Below, piece by piece: positions 5,119 through 8,769 of a stretch of DNA of 8,769 nucleotides; positions within the stretch are counted from its first letter, which is position 1, and each line of letters opens with the position of its first letter. The DNA lies in the NCBI GenBank assembly GCA_023414975.1, contig JAEZMI010000128.1, forward strand, positions 1 to 8,769, given 5' to 3'. A model generated the notes under the pieces. It did not search any database. It worked only from the letters and a program-made list of their open reading frames with translations, and had not been told where the DNA came from. The position numbers and the translations under genes are program-made. This DNA comes from Pseudomonadota bacterium (GTDB taxonomy: Bacteria > Pseudomonadota > Alphaproteobacteria > Rhizobiales > Xanthobacteraceae).

Positions 5119-6328
5119 TCGCGACCAACTCGCGGCCACCGTCGAACGGGGGCGCGGCGAATCCCTCATCGGCCGTATGGTCGTCGCGCGCCTTCTCGCC
5201 ACCGTCGAGAAGGGCCGGCTCGGCGTCGTGCTGCCGGGCGGCACGCAGCTTTCCGTTCGCGGCCCGCAGCCCGGTCCCGAGGCGACGCTGGTGCTGCACC
5301 GCTGGCGCGCCGTGCGCCGCCTGCTCGCCGGCGGCGATATCGGCTTTTCCGACGCCTATATCGACGGCGACTGGACCAGCCCGGACCTCGCCGCCTTCAT
5401 CGAGCTTGCCGCGCTCAATCGCGACCAGATGGCCCGGTCCATGGCCGGCTCTTTGCCCCTGCGGCTCTGGAACCGGATGAGCCACGCGCTCAACGCCAAT
5501 TCGCGCACCGGCAGCCGGCGGAACATCGCCTTCCACTACGACCTCGGCAATGAGTTCTACCGGCTCTGGCTCGACCCTTCCATGACCTATTCCTCGGCAT
5601 TGTACGAGGATGGCGGCCAGACGCTGGAGGCCGCGCAGCAGGCCAAGATCGCCCGCATCCTCGACATGATGGAACTGCGCGCCGGCGACGAGGTGCTGGA
5701 GATCGGCTGCGGCTGGGGCGGTCTCGCGGGCGCCATGGGCGATGCCGGCGCGCGCGTCACCGGCGTCACCCTCTCGCGCGAACAGCTCGCTTATGCCGAA
5801 CGCCTGATGGTCGAGCGCGGCATCGCCGATCGGGTCGGTCTGCGCCTGCAGGATTACCGCGACGTCGAGGGAAAGTTCGACCGCATCGTCTCCATCGAGA
5901 TGATGGAAGCCGTCGGCGAGACCTATTGGCCGGTCTATTTCGACACCCTGCGCCAGCGTCTGAAGGCCGGCGGAACGGCGGTGCTGCAGGTCATCACCAT
6001 CGCCGAAGAACGCTTCGACACCTATCGCCGCGACCCCGACTTCATCCAGCGCCACATCTTTCCGGGCGGCATGCTGCCCACCAAGGCCGCCATTGCGGGC
6101 CTCACCGCCGAGGTCGGGCTCACGCTGGAGCGGGCCGACCATTTCGGCCTCGGCTATGCGCAGACGCTGGCGGAATGGCGCCGGCGCTTCCACGCCGCGT
6201 GGCCCGAGGTGCAGCGCCTCGGCTTCAGCGACAAGTTCCGCCGCCTCTGGGATTACTACCTCGCCTATTGCGAGGGCGGTTTCCGGGCCGGCGTCATCGA
6301 TGTCGGCCTCTACAAGCTGCGCGGCTGA
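5108..6328 (+). CDS. cfa: Cyclopropane-fatty-acid-synthase-like SAM methyltransferase
   Basis: A 406-residue SAM-dependent enzyme of the CFA synthase family, which methylates the double bond of unsaturated acyl chains in phospholipids at the membrane surface. The N-terminal lipid-binding part (about 1-125) contains GDIGFSDAYIDGDW (76-89). The catalytic domain starts near 140 with FHYDLGNEFYRLWLD (142-156). SAM motif I is VLEIGCGWGG (196-205), and IFPGGMLP lies at 317-324. Against E. coli Cfa, E239 is kept (E267), as are I268 (I296) and Y317 (Y350), but C139 is replaced by S163 and H266 by Q294. The ATG at 5108 has GAGG 7 nt upstream and lies inside the end of the DUF1365 gene. It is the last gene of the operon. 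The product may be a cyclopropane or, given the changed bicarbonate site and the flavoprotein partner, a methyl-branched chain as made by UfaM-type enzymes. Confidence 0.92.
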   Translation: MLTDRDQLAATVERGRGESLIGRMVVARLLATVEKGRLGVVLPGGTQLSVRGPQPGPEATLVLHRWRAVRRLLAGGDIGFSDAYIDGDWTSPDLAAFIELAALNRDQMARSMAGSLPLRLWNRMSHALNANSRTGSRRNIAFHYDLGNEFYRLWLDPSMTYSSALYEDGGQTLEAAQQAKIARILDMMELRAGDEVLEIGCGWGGLAGAMGDAGARVTGVTLSREQLAYAERLMVERGIADRVGLRLQDYRDVEGKFDRIVSIEMMEAVGETYWPVYFDTLRQRLKAGGTAVLQVITIAEERFDTYRRDPDFIQRHIFPGGMLPTKAAIAGLTAEVGLTLERADHFGLGYAQTLAEWRRRFHAAWPEVQRLGFSDKFRRLWDYYLAYCEGGFRAGVIDVGLYKLRG

Positions 6329-6400
6329 TGCCGCGGCCCGGCCCCGGCAAGGAACCGGGACAGGGAGCCAGGATTGACAGCGAGCCGGGATTCGCCGGCC

Positions 6401-8769
6401 TCAGAAGCGGATGTTCAGCGAGCCCTTGAAGGTGTTGTCGCTGGCATCCGAGGCGAACTGGCCGCCATAGCTCACGCCCGCGCGCACCGTGTCGGACAGC
6501 GCCACATCGAGGCCGAGGCCGACCAGCGCGGTGTTCTGCGCGATGGGCAGGCCCGACACCTCGAAGGCCGCGCTGCCCGACGCAAAGGCCAGGCTGGCGG
6601 TCGGGTCCGTGTCCCCGAAGGCATATTGCCAGCCGAGGGTCAGATAGGGCCGCAGCTTGGCCCCGCCCTTCAGCTCCACCTCGGTCGCCGCGCGGATGCC
6701 GAGGGTCGAATAGAACAGGTCCTCGTCGGCCGCCGAGCCGGTCAGCGCCGCCGCGGATCCGGTCTCGGTGACGTCGTCCGAGGTCAGGTTCACATAGGCG
6801 AGGCCGGCGAAGGGCTCGATATGGGCGCCCGCGCCCGGCAGGCCCGGCAGCGCCTGCGCCACCGCAACGCGCCAGCTCACCTCGCCGAAGAGCTGGGCGG
6901 TGGCCGCGTCATAGCTGGCGGAGGCCGGCCCGGCATAGCCGGGGAAGACGATGCTCCGGCTCATCGACACGTCGTGCCAGGTATAGGAGGCGCCGGCCAG
7001 CACGCCGAGCGCGCCATAGCGGGCGCCGCCATAAAGGCCGAGATCGTAATTGTCGCTGCCGGCGGAGGAACCGCGCTCATCCACGTCGATGGTCGAGCGG
7101 CTGTAGCCGGTCAGCACGCCGAACCGCCAGTTGTCGCCCAACGGAATATCGGCGCCGGCGAAGAAGCCGCCGACATTGCTGTCGGCGCCCGCCGCGTTGC
7201 CGTTGCCGGAATTGTTGCCCCAGGCGCCGTAGCCCTGCGCCCACAGCACCGCCTGGGAGCCGGGCGTCAGCTTCGCGGTCTGCGGGCCGCTCGCGGCCGC
7301 CTCCTCGGCGACGCCCTGGCGCACGCGCCCGCCCACCGCCTCGCGCAGATAGCTCGACTGCTGGGCGAGAATGGTCGTCACGCTCGCATAGGCCTCGCCC
7401 GACAGCGCATCGAAAGCGGCCGGCGCGCTGGCGGCCGAGAGCGAGAGCACCGCGTCATAGACCGCGTTGCCGGAACCCAGGCTCTCCACCCCGGCGGCGG
7501 TCGCCTGCTGATTCGGCGTCTCGCCGGCATTGGCGAAACCCAAGTCGTTGCGCGTGAGCGTCAGATAGACGTTGCCGGCGTCATAGCCGAGGATCGGGGT
7601 GAGAAAGGCGAAATTGCTGCTCACCGAGCTGAAGGTGCCGGTGACGCCGCCGCCCGCCGTGAAGATGGTATAGGTCGCGAACGGCGTGACATAGCCGCTC
7701 TCCGCCATCACCTGCACCGCGCCGCCCGTGATGGTGGCGGCACCGCTCGCCAGGATCAGATCATGCGTGCCGTCGGCGGCGACGTCGACGACATAGGTCG
7801 AGCCGGGGCCGAAAACGACATTGCCGGCCACCGTGAGCGTGCCCGGCGAATAGCCCGGCGCGACGGTGCCGCCATTGCCGACCGACAGGCCTCCGATGGT
7901 GCCGGTGCCGCTAACCACGCCGCCATTCGCGACGCTGAAGGTGGATCGGGAGGTCGAGCCGGGTGCCAGCACGAGGTCGGCGCCGGCGACGTCGATGGGG
8001 CCGGAATAGCCGGAAGCGCCGATGAAGTTCACCGTGCCGGTGAGGATGGTGACGGAGCCGGCGCCGGTGATGGTGCCGGGGAAGTCGTAGGTGCCGGAGC
8101 GGTTGAAGACCAGCGCGGCATTGTTGACGACGTCGCCGGCAATCGAGCCGGTCGCGCCGCCATTGCCGATCTGCAGCGTGCCGGCATTGATGGTGACGAC
8201 GCCCGAGAAGCTGTTGTCGCCTGTCAGGATCAGCGTGTTCGCGCCCTCCTTCACCAGCGAGCCGGTGCCGGAAATGACATTGGCGAAGACCACATCGTCC
8301 GCGCGGTTCATCACGAGGGTCGCCCCGCCGGCGATGGAGACATTGGCGGCGATACCGCCGGATGTGCCGCCATTGCCCAACTGCAGCGAGCCGGCATTGA
8401 TGGCGACGCCGCCGGAGAAGCTGTTGTCGCCTGTCAGGATCAGCGTGTTCGCGCCCTCCTTCACCAGCGAGCCGGTGCCGGAAATGACATTGGCGAAGAC
8501 AACGTCGTCCGCGCGGTTCATCACGAGGGTCGCCCCGCCGGCGATGGAAACATTGGCGGCGATACCGCCGATCGTGCCGCCATTGCCCAACTGCAGCGTG
8601 CCGGCATTGATGGCGACGCCGCCGGAGAAGCTGTTGTCGCCCGTCAGCATCAACGTGTTCGCGCCCTCCTTCACCAGCGAGCCGGTGCCGGAAATGACAT
8701 TGGCGAAGACAAAGTCGTCCGCGCGGTTCATCACGAGGGTCGCCCCGCCGGCGATGGAAACATTGGCGG
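6401..8769 (-). CDS. Autotransporter with beta-strand-repeat passenger, 5' end missing
   Basis: The last 788 codons of a type V secretion protein; the frame is open to the window edge, so start and signal peptide lie outside. The passenger consists of autotransporter-associated beta-strand repeats: first near-identical 70-residue units built on NRADDVVFANVISGTGSLVK and LTGDNSFSGGVAINAG (8769 to about 8150), then diverged Gly/Thr-rich units to about 7550. A helical linker follows (about 7540-7300, including QQSSYLREAVGGRVRQGV), which would thread the pore. The outer-membrane beta-barrel runs from about VLWAQGYGAWGNN (near 7249) to the stop and ends in SLNIRF with the terminal Phe needed for barrel assembly. 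The role is probably surface adhesion or biofilm, inferred from the class. It converges on the CFA gene across 72 bp and is probably not part of the stress regulon. Confidence 0.93.
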   Translation of the reverse strand, partial: ANVSIAGGATLVMNRADDFVFANVISGTGSLVKEGANTLMLTGDNSFSGGVAINAGTLQLGNGGTIGGIAANVSIAGGATLVMNRADDVVFANVISGTGSLVKEGANTLILTGDNSFSGGVAINAGSLQLGNGGTSGGIAANVSIAGGATLVMNRADDVVFANVISGTGSLVKEGANTLILTGDNSFSGVVTINAGTLQIGNGGATGSIAGDVVNNAALVFNRSGTYDFPGTITGAGSVTILTGTVNFIGASGYSGPIDVAGADLVLAPGSTSRSTFSVANGGVVSGTGTIGGLSVGNGGTVAPGYSPGTLTVAGNVVFGPGSTYVVDVAADGTHDLILASGAATITGGAVQVMAESGYVTPFATYTIFTAGGGVTGTFSSVSSNFAFLTPILGYDAGNVYLTLTRNDLGFANAGETPNQQATAAGVESLGSGNAVYDAVLSLSAASAPAAFDALSGEAYASVTTILAQQSSYLREAVGGRVRQGVAEEAAASGPQTAKLTPGSQAVLWAQGYGAWGNNSGNGNAAGADSNVGGFFAGADIPLGDNWRFGVLTGYSRSTIDVDERGSSAGSDNYDLGLYGGARYGALGVLAGASYTWHDVSMSRSIVFPGYAGPASASYDAATAQLFGEVSWRVAVAQALPGLPGAGAHIEPFAGLAYVNLTSDDVTETGSAAALTGSAADEDLFYSTLGIRAATEVELKGGAKLRPYLTLGWQYAFGDTDPTASLAFASGSAAFEVSGLPIAQNTALVGLGLDVALSDTVRAGVSYGGQFASDASDNTFKGSLNIRF
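8156..8769 (-). repeat. 210-bp tandem repeats encoding 70-residue passenger units
   Basis: Units start at 8221, 8431 and 8641 in plus coordinates, exactly 210 bp apart. By eye, 8221-8430 and 8431-8640 differ at 7 of 210 positions, and 8431-8559 differs from 8641-8769 at 4 of 129. A more diverged partial copy continues down to about 8156. The array runs off the window, so the total number is unknown. The period is a multiple of three, so gain or loss of units keeps the reading frame. Confidence 0.95.

Noticed and set aside
4982..6193. Long minus-strand open frame (403 codons) antisense to the CFA-like gene, and a similar one at 4207-5244
   Set aside because: Both are low-complexity shadows of confidently recognised plus-strand genes and show no family features.
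6329..6400. Possible terminators between the CFA-like gene and the autotransporter
   Set aside because: Short hairpins exist (CCCGG 6343-6347 with CCGGG 6355-6359; GCCGG 6384-6388 with CCGGC 6395-6399) but neither is followed by a T-tract in the relevant direction.

Overview
The window is a GC-rich stretch of an alphaproteobacterial chromosome. The RpoE/ChrR pair and its gene neighbours are typical of that class; a Hyphomicrobiales-like genome (Xanthobacter/Ancylobacter type) is a guess from codon style only. Most of it (about 117 to 6328) reads as a compact extracytoplasmic stress island of the singlet-oxygen type. The last 2.4 kb carry the 3' part of an unrelated autotransporter gene.

Layout. 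A small DUF2177 membrane protein (177-593, +) has its own sigma-E-like promoter. It converges on a minus-strand operon, rpoE - chrR - DUF1295 membrane protein (2665 down to 598). Divergent from rpoE, across a regulatory gap (about 2666-2896), is a plus-strand operon: FAD-dependent oxidoreductase (2897-4255), DUF1365 protein (4252-5118) and a cyclopropane-fatty-acid-synthase-like methyltransferase (5108-6328). The coding sequences overlap by 4 and 11 bases. The minus-strand autotransporter (6401 to the window edge) converges on this operon and lacks its 5' end here. Near-identical 210-bp repeats in its passenger region run off the edge.

How it fits together. ChrR keeps the Zn ligands H6, H31, C35 and C38 and a C-terminal cupin with H146, H148, E152 and H182, so it should hold RpoE inactive until a signal such as singlet oxygen or organic peroxide. 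I find three promoter-like elements with a -35 of TGATCC or TGATCT and exactly 18 bp to the -10. They lie before DUF2177, before rpoE and before the flavoprotein operon. The rpoE element (TGATCC-N18-TAAGAG) is an essentially perfect match to the R. sphaeroides RpoE consensus. All six genes can therefore be one autoregulated regulon.

The effector operon probably modifies unsaturated acyl chains of membrane phospholipids. The CFA-like enzyme differs from E. coli Cfa at two bicarbonate-site positions (C139 to S, H266 to Q). Together with the adjoining flavoprotein this makes methyl-branched or furan fatty acid chemistry, as in the UfaM/UfaD/UfaO pathway, a real alternative to cyclopropane formation. 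No tRNA, rRNA, CRISPR array, insertion sequence or phage gene is seen.
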